The notes under the pieces are model-generated. The model worked only from the letters and a program-made list of their open reading frames with translations. It made no database searches and was not told the DNA's origin. The position numbers and the translations under genes were made by a program. A stretch of DNA of 64,000 nucleotides from the NCBI RefSeq assembly GCF_009659375.1, contig NZ_WJQT01000010.1:47777-111776 (forward strand), read 5' to 3'. Shown piece after piece: positions 34,996-44,229 of this stretch; position 1 is the first letter of the stretch; each line of letters opens with the position of its first letter. The stretch comes from Fundicoccus ignavus (GTDB lineage Bacteria > Bacillota > Bacilli > Lactobacillales > Aerococcaceae).

Positions 34996-36243
34996 ATGAC
35001 TGATAACAAAGATACTTCGCTAGATATTTTCGCTGAATTAGATGCTCGGATGAGTCCTGAATTCAATGAGCTGCTCTCAAATCCTTTTGATGAGCAAATT
35101 AACAATGAGACAAATACCTTGCAATCAGATTTAGCTGATGCTGCAATCTTAGCTCAACGTGCAGTCACTACGGAAAAGTTAATCGACCGATTACCAGAAC
35201 ATCGTCAAAAACAAGCTCGTGACTTAGCGAATCAAATTGATGAAACTAAAATGTCTGCAGTTATTGCCTATGGATCTAATGCTCAAAAGAAATTGAGTGA
35301 GTTTTCGCATAATATGCTAGCGACCGTACAATTAAAAGATACTGGAGAAATCGGTGATGTATTAACTGATTTAATGCAGATGCTGGAGAGTTCAAATCCT
35401 AAAGATTTATCTGCTGAACCTAATGTATTCAAGCGGCTATTTGGCAAAGTAAAATCTTCAATTACTGAAACTCAAATGAAATATCAACAAATCGGTAGCC
35501 AAATGGATAAAGTTGTGATTCGTTTGGAAAGAGAGAAAAACGAATTGTTGAACGATAATATGATGTTAGAGCAACTTTATCAAAAAAACAAAGATTATTT
35601 CGAGGCTTTGAATATCTACATTGCAGCAGGTGAATTAAAAATGCAAGAAATGCAATCAGATATTATTCCTAAAGCAATTGAAAAAGCAAGGGAAACTAAT
35701 AGCCAGATGGATGTACAAGTTGTAAGTGACTTAAATCAATTTTTAGATCGTTTAGACAAACGGACGCACGACCTACGTTTAACTCGTCAAATGACTATCC
35801 AACAAGCTCCTCAAATAAGAATGATTCAGAATACGAACCAAGCCTTAGCTGAGAAGATACAAGTATCTGTACACACTGCCATTCCCCTTTGGGAGAATCA
35901 GATTACAATTGCTTTAACTTTACTACGTCAACAAAATGCTGCCATTTCGCAAAGACAAGTATCTGAAACAACGAATAACCTTTTAACAAAAAACTCAGAA
36001 ATGTTGAAACAAAGCGCTATCGATACAGCTCGTGAATCTGAACGTGGTGTGATTGACTTAGTGACATTGCAGAAAACTCAATCTAATTTAATTCAAACAA
36101 TTGAAGAAACATTAAAAATTCAGCAAGAAGGACGTCAACAACGTGCTGCTGCTCAGTTAGAATTGGAGAGCATGGAAAATCAATTGCGTGATAAATTATT
36201 AGAAATATCAGACCAACAAAAAGCGATGCAAATGGAAAAGTAG
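34996..36243 (+). CDS. TelA-family toxic anion resistance protein
   Basis: TelA proteins are linked to tolerance of tellurite, antimicrobial peptides or cell-wall drugs; the mechanism is unclear. The protein is almost entirely helical, with FKRLFGKVKSSITETQMKYQ, DKRTHDLRLTRQMTIQQAPQ and IQNTNQALAEKIQVSVHTAI as family signatures. ATG 34996 after AACAAGGAGGACATT is the start (415 aa), not the upstream in-frame extension from 34930. A decayed copy of its 3' end lies at 41034-41110. Confidence 0.92.
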   Translation: MTDNKDTSLDIFAELDARMSPEFNELLSNPFDEQINNETNTLQSDLADAAILAQRAVTTEKLIDRLPEHRQKQARDLANQIDETKMSAVIAYGSNAQKKLSEFSHNMLATVQLKDTGEIGDVLTDLMQMLESSNPKDLSAEPNVFKRLFGKVKSSITETQMKYQQIGSQMDKVVIRLEREKNELLNDNMMLEQLYQKNKDYFEALNIYIAAGELKMQEMQSDIIPKAIEKARETNSQMDVQVVSDLNQFLDRLDKRTHDLRLTRQMTIQQAPQIRMIQNTNQALAEKIQVSVHTAIPLWENQITIALTLLRQQNAAISQRQVSETTNNLLTKNSEMLKQSAIDTARESERGVIDLVTLQKTQSNLIQTIEETLKIQQEGRQQRAAAQLELESMENQLRDKLLEISDQQKAMQMEK

Positions 36244-36258
36244 TCATATATTAATAAA

Positions 36259-36298
36259 GAGTCGGTTTTATGATTATCCCATAAAACCGACTCTTTTA
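36259..36298. terminator. Bidirectional terminator, telA and EEP gene
   Basis: AGAGTCGGTTTTATG (36259-36273) pairs perfectly with CATAAAACCGACTCT, with TTTT on the plus side and a T-rich tail on the minus side. It serves two convergent genes. Confidence 0.9.
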
Positions 36299-36318
36299 AT
36301 CATATATTCAAGTTTATT

Positions 36319-37149
36319 CTAATAAATTTCAGCTTCTACACCAAAATGGTCACTAATAACGGGACTTAACCGTCCATCAAAGATAACACGGTAACGTTTG
36401 ACCTTAAACTCATTCGATAGCAAGATATAATCGATTCTTAATTGTTGATTATTCCCTTCCCAGCCATCGATACTGTTCTCGACGGTAAATTGACCGTCAG
36501 TAGTTTCTGCTATTGTAAATGCATCTTGCAAATCAGGTGCTGTCTGCTTAACATAAGCATACCCTTCGCCTTCGATGTCAGCTGCGTTATTCAAATCCCC
36601 CATCAAAATAATAGGTGTTGAACCTTTTGCTAAATATTTTAAAGTGTTATCCCATTCAAAAGCGAAACCAGAAGCCCTATCCTCTACCCACCATGAATAA
36701 TGACCACTTACAACACGAACCGTTTGATTCATTAGTTTGGTTTCACCAATTAATATTTGACGTGTATGGTAGTCTGAAAAATCTTTTTCCAATGAAACCA
36801 GCAAGGAATGAGGCTTAATGGGTGCTTTAGAAAATATTGCTGATCCTTCAGCGTATTTATCATAACCTATATGACTAGCCGTCCATGACCAATAATAGTT
36901 CAGTCCATGAGCCTTTAATTCTTTAATCAAACAATATGCGAAATTATCTTGGTGAATCACTCGTTGATCAGTCAAAGCCTGAAAGTATTCATCAAGTTCC
37001 GCTGGTTTCGAATCGAGTAATTGATTAACTTCTTGTAGCGCTATAACATCATAATCTGCCTTAACAAGTGCGCTGACTAATTGTTCAAATTTAAGTTCCG
37101 TTTCTGTTTCCATCCAACTATGTGTATTTAACGTCATTACTTTCGCCAT
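36319..37149 (-). CDS. Endonuclease/exonuclease/phosphatase-family protein
   Basis: This is a metal-dependent phosphodiesterase fold (276 aa). Catalytic landmarks are VMTLNTHSW, VIALQEVNQ, VSGHYSWW, ILMGDLNNAAD and VISDHFGVEAEIY. The family includes DNases and phospholipid or sugar phosphatases, so the substrate cannot be told. It has no signal peptide and is therefore cytoplasmic. It follows the PTS gene on the same strand after a terminator. RBS: AAAGGAGAAAAA. Confidence 0.88.
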   Translation of the reverse strand: MAKVMTLNTHSWMETETELKFEQLVSALVKADYDVIALQEVNQLLDSKPAELDEYFQALTDQRVIHQDNFAYCLIKELKAHGLNYYWSWTASHIGYDKYAEGSAIFSKAPIKPHSLLVSLEKDFSDYHTRQILIGETKLMNQTVRVVSGHYSWWVEDRASGFAFEWDNTLKYLAKGSTPIILMGDLNNAADIEGEGYAYVKQTAPDLQDAFTIAETTDGQFTVENSIDGWEGNNQQLRIDYILLSNEFKVKRYRVIFDGRLSPVISDHFGVEAEIY

Positions 37150-37165
37150 TTTTTCTCCTTTCTAA

Positions 37166-37198
37166 TTCAAAAAGCTAGGAATTCTTCATCCTAGCTTT
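37166..37198 (-). terminator. Intrinsic terminator of the PTS gene
   Basis: AAAGCTAGGA (37171-37180) pairs with TCCTAGCTTT (37189-37198), followed on the minus strand by TTTTGAATT. Confidence 0.8.
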
Positions 37199-37213
37199 CC
37201 TGTTTAATGTTTC

Positions 37214-39370
37214 TTAGCTTTCAAATTGTCCGATTACAGCTTTAGCAGCTTGGATACCTTTGTTCGATACTTCAAATGATTTTAGTTGATCGCTATTCGT
37301 GATGACAACCACAATTGTCGTTTCTTTACCTTCTGCTTTTACTGCCGACAAGTTCATCTCAGCAAGTAATTCACCTGCATTAACTTTTTGACCTTCTTTT
37401 ACGTTCAATTTAAAGGCCTCTGTTTTTAATTCTACTGTATTCAAGCCCATATGCACAAGTACTTCAACACCTGCTGTAGTCTTTAAACCAATCGCATGCT
37501 TTGATGGGAATACCGATACGACTTCCCCTGCTACTGGTGAATAAACAAATTTGCTCGTTGGTTCAACTGCAAATCCCTCCCCCATCATTTTCCCTGCAAA
37601 AACAGGATCGTTTACTTGTTCAATTGAAATAACTTCACCCTCAGCAACACTTAACAGTAAATCAGTTGAAGTAGTTACCTTAGATACTGGAATGTCTTCG
37701 ATTGCTTCTAAGTCAGAGTATGCTGGTAATTCTACTCCAGAATCTAGCAAATCTTGAATATCTGACTTTAAGACGTCGGCCTTCGGTCCATAAATTGCTT
37801 GAACGCCTTTGTCTTTAACAAGTAAACCCATCGCGCCTTGGCGCTTCCAATCTTGTTCTAAGGCAACACTTGAATTATCCTTGACTGTGACACGTAAACG
37901 TGTCATACACGCATCTACATCTACAATATTCTGTTTACCACCTAACAAGCCAATAATCGCTGCAGCTTGTGAATTAGTCACACCCGGTGTAGCACTTACT
38001 TCAGTAGTTGTGTCTGACTCATAATTCCCATTACGTCCTGGGGTTGCATAATTGAATTTGCGAATCATAAAGTTAGCGATGAAATAAGTTAAAACTGCAA
38101 ATACAATGACTACAATCACAAAATAAATCAAATCAGCTGTTAAGCCAGCTTTCACAGTAATAGGCGTTCGAGTTAATAATTCAATATTACCAAAAGAATG
38201 TAAACGTAATGGTAATATATCTGCCATCGCAAATGCAAGACCTTGAATAACAGCATAAACAATGTATAATGGCACTGCCGCGAACATAAACATAAATTCT
38301 AGTGGTTCTGTTACACCCGTCAAGAATACAGCTAAAGCTGCAGAAATATACATTGACTTGTAAGCCGATAGTTTATCTTTATCTACATTTTTATACATTG
38401 CGTAAGCAAGACCCATTAAAATTCCAGAGGCACCAATCATTTGTCCAACTTTAAAACGTGCTGGTACCCAGTTATTTAGTACAAATTCATATTGAGCCGA
38501 ATCAACACCACGTAAGTTAACTAAATCAGTAGCCCAAGCTAACCATAACGGATCTTGACCAAAAACTTGTGTGCCAGCCTGTGCACCAGAAAGAATTGTA
38601 TAAGTTCCGCCTAATTGAGTATAGTTGATTGGGATGGTTAACATGTGATGTAAACCAAATGGCAGTAACAGACGTTCTAAAGTACCATAAAGAAATGGTG
38701 CTAAAACTGGAGCTGTTTCTTGCGATTGAGCTATCCATAATCCAAAATTATTAATTCCCGCTTGAACATAAGGCCAGAATGCTGCTAATAAGAGTGAGAT
38801 AACAGTTGACCACAGAATTACCACGAATGGTACAAATCGTTTACCATTAAAAAACGAAAGCGCGTCTGGAAGTTTACGGAAATTATAATACTTGTTGTAA
38901 GCCATTGCGCCAACAAAACCTGCGATAATCCCTACAAATACTCCCATGTTAAGTGCAGGCGCTTCTAAAACACTTGTGAAGAAACCATCCACCATAATCT
39001 TCGTTCCGAATACCGTATGAGTAAATGCTTCTGCATCACTTAACATTTCACTTGTGACACCAAACACTGAACCAGTAATACGGTTAATTAAGACAAACGC
39101 AATCCCAGCGGCAAAAGCTCCTCCTGCACGCTCTTTAGCCCAACTTCCACCAATAGCTAAAGCAAATAATAAATGCAAATTTCCAATAATTGCCCAACCT
39201 ATATTCTCAATAACACCACCTGTTGTAGCTAACATGGCTAAATCTTGATTAATTAACGGAATTGTCTTTCCGATACTAATCATTAAGCCGGCTGCTGGCA
39301 TTACTGCAATAACAACCATTAAAGCCTTTCCAAACTTTTGCCAAAATTCGAAATTAAATATCTTTTTCAA
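37214..39370 (-). CDS. malT: PTS transporter IICBA, maltose/glucose family
   Basis: This is a 718-residue fused sugar transporter. IIC (about 1-435) has many membrane segments and the signature GLHHMLTIPINYTQLGG. IIB carries its phospho-cysteine in VDACMTRLRVTVKDN. IIA carries its His in VLVHMGLNTVEL and the loop FAGKMMGEGFAVEP. The start MKKIFNFEFWQKFGKALMVV and GNLHLLFALAIGGSWAKERA match the MalT maltose transporter of enterococci; glucose or another alpha-glucoside cannot be excluded. It is divergent from a LacI-family gene with a palindromic operator between them. Confidence 0.88.
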   Translation of the reverse strand: MKKIFNFEFWQKFGKALMVVIAVMPAAGLMISIGKTIPLINQDLAMLATTGGVIENIGWAIIGNLHLLFALAIGGSWAKERAGGAFAAGIAFVLINRITGSVFGVTSEMLSDAEAFTHTVFGTKIMVDGFFTSVLEAPALNMGVFVGIIAGFVGAMAYNKYYNFRKLPDALSFFNGKRFVPFVVILWSTVISLLLAAFWPYVQAGINNFGLWIAQSQETAPVLAPFLYGTLERLLLPFGLHHMLTIPINYTQLGGTYTILSGAQAGTQVFGQDPLWLAWATDLVNLRGVDSAQYEFVLNNWVPARFKVGQMIGASGILMGLAYAMYKNVDKDKLSAYKSMYISAALAVFLTGVTEPLEFMFMFAAVPLYIVYAVIQGLAFAMADILPLRLHSFGNIELLTRTPITVKAGLTADLIYFVIVVIVFAVLTYFIANFMIRKFNYATPGRNGNYESDTTTEVSATPGVTNSQAAAIIGLLGGKQNIVDVDACMTRLRVTVKDNSSVALEQDWKRQGAMGLLVKDKGVQAIYGPKADVLKSDIQDLLDSGVELPAYSDLEAIEDIPVSKVTTSTDLLLSVAEGEVISIEQVNDPVFAGKMMGEGFAVEPTSKFVYSPVAGEVVSVFPSKHAIGLKTTAGVEVLVHMGLNTVELKTEAFKLNVKEGQKVNAGELLAEMNLSAVKAEGKETTIVVVITNSDQLKSFEVSNKGIQAAKAVIGQFES

Positions 39371-39514
39371 AATACTTCCTCCTATATTTCCATAAAATTG
39401 CGCAATCGGTTTCGCTAAATCACATTATAGTCTGTCTATAATATTTTGTAAACCCTTTTAATAACATTTCAGTGATTACACGTATAATTAGTAGAGTACA
39501 TAATATCAGCACCA

Positions 39515-39542
39515 TTGACATGCAACCGGTTGCATTTATTAT
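39515..39542 (+). promoter_or_regulatory. Regulator promoter with LacI-type operator
   Basis: TTGACA (39515-39520) and TATTAT (39537-39542) are 16 bases apart. The palindrome ATGCAACCGGTTGCAT (39520-39535) fills the spacer, a typical LacI/MalR-type operator. The regulator would repress itself and probably the divergent PTS gene. Confidence 0.75.
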
Positions 39543-39673
39543 CAGAATAACACTTGCGCATTTATTTGCTGTTTTTGCATACCATTAAAAAGAACTATGT
39601 TATAATCATACAAATAAGCGCATTTTATTGAACAAATTATTTTATATAGGTAAAAACAAGGAGGAATAAGCAT

Positions 39674-40705
39674 ATGGTCACAGTTAAAGACGTTGCTAAA
39701 AAAGCTGGTGTAGCTACTTCAACTGTCTCAAGAGTTATCAATGATCACCATAGTATTTCAGAGAATACCAAAAGAAAAGTTCGCAAAGTTATGGAAGAAA
39801 TGGGCTATGTGCCCAATAAAACCGCTCAAAATTTAGGCAAGGGTTCCGCAAATGCGATTGGTGTTATCCTTCCCCCTCTTAACTCAAAAGAAAAAATTGG
39901 AAATCCTTTCTATTTAGAAATTATTGAAGCAATCAATGAAGAGGCTTTAAAACATGGAATGGCCACTGCAATTGCCTCAGCCAGAAATTTTGATAATTTA
40001 CTTGAGAATGTTAAGCAAATGCATTTACAAAGACAAGTGGATGGTTTTATCCTACTTTACTCGGATCGATCTGATCCAATTATTGATTATTTAACGACTC
40101 ATAATATTAACTTTATTCTTGTCGGACAACCTTATGATCAAGAAGAAGTTGTTTCGTATGTAGATAACGATAATCAGTTACTTGGGAAGCAAGCAACTGA
40201 ACATTTGATTGAAAATGGACATAAAAGAATATTATTCGTGACTAACACGGCTGATGAAATTTTGTATTTCGAAAGATATTTCGGTTATCAGAAGGCTTTA
40301 ATGTTAGCTGGCTTAAAAACTTTTCCAGCAATTGAGTTGCTTGGGCCAGACGATTATATGACATTTGGAGATAGTTTAAAAGAGAGTCAGGCTACTGCTA
40401 TCGTAGTCATTGATGATATCTTTGCATTGCGTGTCCTGCAGTTGACTGAATTACATGGTTATAAAGTACCTGACGATATTTCATTAATCAGCTTCAATAA
40501 TTCCATCTTTGCCACTTTAATGCATCCTTATTTGACGAGCATTGATATTGCGATTCATGAACTTGGACAACGAGGTACATTAGCTTTAATTAATCAATTA
40601 AAACATCAGGATCAACCAGTGAGTGGAATGAGGATTGTAATTCCACATCAATTAATCGAACGCGAAACTGTTAAACATCTTAATTTTGAGAAAACCTCGG
40701 ACTAG
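39674..40705 (+). CDS. malR: LacI-family regulator of the adjacent PTS (MalR-like)
   Basis: This encodes 343 residues. The DNA-binding headpiece is VTVKDVAKKAGVATSTVSRV, with the hinge helix PNKTAQNLGKG, and a periplasmic-binding-protein-like ligand domain follows (GVILPPLNSKEKIG, EHLIENGHKRILFVT). It matches MalR-type regulators. RBS: AAGGAGGAATAAGCAT. The final codons (KTSD and stop) are encoded inside the first hairpin of repeat copy D, so the insertion has set the C-terminus. Inducer identity is inferred from the PTS neighbour. Confidence 0.85.
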   Translation: MVTVKDVAKKAGVATSTVSRVINDHHSISENTKRKVRKVMEEMGYVPNKTAQNLGKGSANAIGVILPPLNSKEKIGNPFYLEIIEAINEEALKHGMATAIASARNFDNLLENVKQMHLQRQVDGFILLYSDRSDPIIDYLTTHNINFILVGQPYDQEEVVSYVDNDNQLLGKQATEHLIENGHKRILFVTNTADEILYFERYFGYQKALMLAGLKTFPAIELLGPDDYMTFGDSLKESQATAIVVIDDIFALRVLQLTELHGYKVPDDISLISFNNSIFATLMHPYLTSIDIAIHELGQRGTLALINQLKHQDQPVSGMRIVIPHQLIERETVKHLNFEKTSD

Positions 40706-41003
40706 TCCGAGGCTTTTTAAATTACTTTTAGCTGTTTTAGCTCGATAATACAGCTATACTATGCGTAGCTCAGCGACTTATTTTCCAAAGCGGTATCAAG
40801 GACAATCCATCGCTACTAATAGAATCGCTTGCTCTGACTATGAGTATAGCGAATTCTTTATTTTAGCCTAGCCGATTGAACTGGAAAAGCACGAACGTCA
40901 GTGACGGCTTTGAAAGCGACAACCGCATTGGAAAACAATAAGCTGAGCGAAGCACAAACCTTGATAAATCAACTTAAAACTTATAAAACCTTATACTATA
41001 AAA
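40692..41003 (+). repeat. Dispersed structured repeat, copy D
   Basis: It starts with the perfect 18-base palindrome CCTCGGACTAGTCCGAGG (40695-40712), which contains the malR stop codon. The outer stem GCTCAGC...TTTTCCAAAGCGG pairs with CCGCATTGGAAAA...GCTGAGC. The loop motif TGAGTATAGCGAA and the arm CGTCAGTGACG are present. An insertion and substitutions (CCATCGCTACTAATAG, TTTATTTTA) have changed the inner stem. The right end CAACTTAAAACTTATAAAACC abuts a T-box-terminator-like hairpin. Confidence 0.85.
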
Positions 41004-41036
41004 AACGCCCTCCAAATTAAAGGGGCATCTAAACGT
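40999..41036 (-). other. Fragment resembling the ileS T-box terminator
   Basis: AAAAAACGCCCTCC followed by AAGGGGCATCTAAACGTG closely resembles the terminator and T-box edge of the ileS leader at 47994-48030, but the GGTACCACC motif is gone. It is probably a relic of a T-box leader. Confidence 0.55.
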
Positions 41037-41110
41037 GCCACTGCTCAATTAGAGTTGGAAAATATGCGTGATAAATTACTGGAAATTTCCGATTAACAAA
41101 GAGCGATGCA
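41034..41110 (+). pseudogene. Decayed fragment of a telA 3' end
   Basis: The plus strand reads RATAQLELENMRDKLLEISD then a stop, and then QRAMHSD. The intact telA ends RAAAQLELESMENQ...LRDKLLEISDQQKAMQ. The fragment has lost a few codons and has TAA where telA has CAA. It has no start or ribosome site. It shows that a second telA-like gene once lay here, or that its end was copied. Confidence 0.85.
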
Positions 41111-41174
41111 TTCTGATCGGCAAGTTCATCGCTTAAACTTTCTCTTTAAGAACTGATGGTCCAAGTAACAATCC

Positions 41175-41222
41175 AAATAGACAAGACCTCGCGACAATTC
41201 GATTGCGAGGTCTTGTCTATTT
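41175..41222. terminator. 18-bp perfect hairpin, possible terminator
   Basis: AAATAGACAAGACCTCGC (41175-41192) pairs perfectly with 41205-41222 across a 12-base loop. The T-tract is poor on both strands, so it may be a terminator for the bacteriocin operon or a structural relic. Confidence 0.6.
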
Positions 41223-41234
41223 GCTATGTCCATA

Positions 41235-41339
41235 TTATTTTGTGGTAATGCAATCGAGTAGGCAGTACATAGCACCACCCTTTTGATAAGATTGAGCCAC
41301 AGGATATATGATTTTTTTGTTTGCTAATTTTTCAATAGT
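41235..41339 (-). pseudogene. In-frame coding remnant after the bacteriocin ATPase
   Basis: Directly after the ATPase stop codon the same minus-strand frame stays open for 34 codons, reading TIEKLANKKIIYPVAQ and QKGGAMYCLLDCITTK before a stop. The ending faintly resembles the C-terminus of amidinotransferase/deiminase-fold enzymes. It has no start of its own. Confidence 0.3.
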
Positions 41340-41990
41340 TTAAGTTAAGATACTCTCTTCTAGTTGCACAAATCGATAATTTCTATCATCAAAGAGTTCT
41401 TCCTCATGAGTCACAAGAATCACCGTTTTTTTATTAGAGTGTTCATTATCAAGTAATTTTTTGATAATGAGGCTGTTTTCTGAATCTAATGATCCCGTCG
41501 GTTCATCTGCTAATATAATAGGTGTATCTTTTAAGAGTGCCTTCCCCATAGCTACACGCTGACGCTCCCCACCGGACAATTGGTAGATAGGGGTTGCTAG
41601 GGAGCATGATAGATTAACTTTTTCCATCACATCCTCCATATACTCTCTTTGCGATTTCTTCGATAACTTCTTATAAATAAGCGGGATTTGTAAATTTTTT
41701 TCGATCGATTCATCTACTAATAATCCACTTTCCTGAAAAACATACGAAAAAAGATTTCTTCTCATTAATAGTGATTGTTTGTGATTGGGGGCCTTAGACT
41801 CAATGCCATCTAACTTATAACTTCCACCTTCAAAACTATCTAACAAACCAAGAATATTTAAAAGTACCGATTTACCTGATCCGCTCTTTCCTTTAATCAC
41901 AACAAACTCCCCTTTTTCTACAAAGAAGTTAAAATTACTGAATATATCGTTATTGTGGAAACTTTTAACTAAATTATTTATCTCTAACAT
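41340..41990 (-). CDS. Bacteriocin-associated ABC transporter ATPase
   Basis: This is a 216-residue ATPase of the MacB/LolD type. Walker A is IKGKSGSGKSVLLN, the signature YQLSGGERQRVAMGKAL and Walker B PIILADEPTGSLD. It follows the DUF1430-like membrane gene with one base between them, so the two form one exporter. In lactococcin-972-type clusters this pair is thought to give immunity or export; which one is not proven. RBS: AAAGGGGGAATGAA. Confidence 0.92.
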   Translation of the reverse strand: MLEINNLVKSFHNNDIFSNFNFFVEKGEFVVIKGKSGSGKSVLLNILGLLDSFEGGSYKLDGIESKAPNHKQSLLMRRNLFSYVFQESGLLVDESIEKNLQIPLIYKKLSKKSQREYMEDVMEKVNLSCSLATPIYQLSGGERQRVAMGKALLKDTPIILADEPTGSLDSENSLIIKKLLDNEHSNKKTVILVTHEEELFDDRNYRFVQLEESILT

Positions 41991-41991
41991 T

Positions 41992-44025
41992 TCATTCCCC
42001 CTTTAAATATTTGCTGAGATAATTTGTTTCAAGCATGCGAAGAATAATATGTAGTAAAGTCAATTCAATCATCAAGAATAAAGTCAGCATTATAATTGTT
42101 GTAATGGAAGGTGACAGTTTTAATAGAATTAGACTGCCAAGCGTATATTGACAAATAAGTGATACATATAAAGAACGATAGACTCGATACTTCGACGTTC
42201 CTTCAATTCTTAATAACATTAGTTTTTTGTAATGAATTTGGAAGTAAAGTATCAAAGTGCACAGTATCATCAACACAAATAACAAACCTACCGTCACAGC
42301 TGCTGCTAAATTAAAGAATAAATTGCCAAGCGTTATCTCAAACATCATCTTTTTTACCTGGGAAAGTGTTGCTAACGATGTTAAGTTATCGGCTAGTTTG
42401 CTCTTTGTCAAGTAAGGTTTTAGTGCTGAGTAAGTCTGTGCAACATCTATATCAATTTTTACCTTAACTGGATCTTCAAAGCCTCCTCCAGTAATAAACT
42501 GCCTTTGGTAAGATATACTATTTCCTTGAGTTTGTATCATGACTAAATTAGGGTCATCAATTTGTGGATCCATAGGATTAAGTGTAGGAAAAGTCTGACC
42601 ATCTTTCATTATATAAAAGTCAATTTCATTTGATTCAAATATCACGGAGTAGTAATCACGATAGCTCTGCAAGTAAGTCAAGTTTCTTTCGGGAATTAAT
42701 AATATCTTATTTGTATCTTCGGTAGCAATTTGAATCGGTTTATCCTCGCTACTTACGATAGAAAATTTTTCCAAATAATTGGGATTAACCGTAATCATTT
42801 GATTGATTGAATCAGGATTATACCGATAAGATTGACTGTCTATCAGTAACATTCCCTCCTTTTCAAGTTTACGATAAAGTTCGGTATCTTCTACTATATG
42901 AGCAGTAATACCATTAAGAACGAGATTCTGATAATCATTTCCTATATACATCGGAAAGAATACACCATATTCATTGGAAAGTGAATCCGTCTTTGCAGTT
43001 TGAAAATCCATGGCTAAATAGTTACCTAATGGAATAAAAATCGTAACAGCTACTCCAAAAACGATGAATTTCAGACAGTGAATGACGCTAAGAAAAAAAC
43101 GCGTTTCAAAATAAAGACTTCTTTTTCTTTTCCAGCTAATAGAATATATCGCAACTATGAAAGCAAACGAAATAATATAATAGGCACACACAATACCAAT
43201 GTTTATCAATAAATACTTAAATAAAACAATCCTAAAAAGGATACTCATTATCAGGGTTATTATACAGAAAGATGAAAAAAAGGGTTTTACACAAAGCAAG
43301 TAAAACAATTGAATTGAAGAAAAACCTTCGGCTATATACAACCTTATTTTTGTTAACGCATTTAATAACCATAACAACGTATACAGAATAACAAAAATAA
43401 AACTCAAGAGTAATATATTAAATTCGTTGACACTTCTTCCGATGAGCGGTTCAGTTTTCTGAGACTCATTTATGATATAGTCATCGTACTGAATAGATTG
43501 AAAAGAATGCCCACTTAAATTTAGGAATGTATTTATAAAGTTTTGAAGCTCTTCTTGGTTCGAATGTTCCACAAAAATGGATGTTGTGTAAAGATCATCA
43601 AGCAAACTAAATTCATTTATTGAGAAGATTAATTCATCTTGTAGCGCATTAGCATTCTGTAATAAATCGGCCTGCCTAGTAAAATTGGATGTTCCATTAT
43701 TTATCATTGGGTAAAATTTAACGTGTTCAATATTCTGAGTGTAATCAACAACACCTCCACTTAGGATTGTAGCTCCCATATTTGAAGTCCTAAAAACTAG
43801 ATTTAAATCCATCGTTCTAGCAGATTCAACTAAATTATCTAGAACCTTTTGATCTGATTGACGATAAATACTTTCAGGAAAGTATAATTGCGTAAAACTA
43901 TCAGCCAAATCATAAGCCTCTAACAATTTATCATTCACATATTCTTGCTCTAAAACTAAACCACCTAAAAAAGATATCACAATAAATAACACCGGTATTA
44001 GTTTCTTAACGACCTTACCAACCAT
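41992..44025 (-). CDS. Bacteriocin-associated integral membrane protein (DUF1430-like)
   Basis: This encodes 677 residues. It has an N-terminal anchor (LIPVLFIVISFLGGLVLEQE), an outside region, several segments near 200-340, a second outside region with QTQGNSISYQRQFITGGGFE, and four C-terminal segments (FNLAAAVTVGLLFVLMILCT and onward). This is the FtsX/MacB-like layout of the bacteriocin-associated membrane proteins that accompany lactococcin-972 genes. ATG at 44023-44025 after GGAGGGGTCT is preferred to an upstream TTG. It lies between the bacteriocin and ATPase genes. Confidence 0.87.
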   Translation of the reverse strand: MVGKVVKKLIPVLFIVISFLGGLVLEQEYVNDKLLEAYDLADSFTQLYFPESIYRQSDQKVLDNLVESARTMDLNLVFRTSNMGATILSGGVVDYTQNIEHVKFYPMINNGTSNFTRQADLLQNANALQDELIFSINEFSLLDDLYTTSIFVEHSNQEELQNFINTFLNLSGHSFQSIQYDDYIINESQKTEPLIGRSVNEFNILLLSFIFVILYTLLWLLNALTKIRLYIAEGFSSIQLFYLLCVKPFFSSFCIITLIMSILFRIVLFKYLLINIGIVCAYYIISFAFIVAIYSISWKRKRSLYFETRFFLSVIHCLKFIVFGVAVTIFIPLGNYLAMDFQTAKTDSLSNEYGVFFPMYIGNDYQNLVLNGITAHIVEDTELYRKLEKEGMLLIDSQSYRYNPDSINQMITVNPNYLEKFSIVSSEDKPIQIATEDTNKILLIPERNLTYLQSYRDYYSVIFESNEIDFYIMKDGQTFPTLNPMDPQIDDPNLVMIQTQGNSISYQRQFITGGGFEDPVKVKIDIDVAQTYSALKPYLTKSKLADNLTSLATLSQVKKMMFEITLGNLFFNLAAAVTVGLLFVLMILCTLILYFQIHYKKLMLLRIEGTSKYRVYRSLYVSLICQYTLGSLILLKLSPSITTIIMLTLFLMIELTLLHIILRMLETNYLSKYLKGE

Positions 44026-44229
44026 AGACCCCTCCAACGTTAAACATAATTGTAGTGCATTGCGTGAAATTTCAATTCATTCAAGCAACTGTACACTCTT
44101 AAAAAAGATTATTAAGTTCAGAGTAACTAAAAAAATACAATAAACGCAATTATTTAATCGGTTTTTAATTGCATTAGAATGTTTGCTATTTAATACAAGG
44201 TTTTTATTGCTGAAAGAACAATGTTTATT

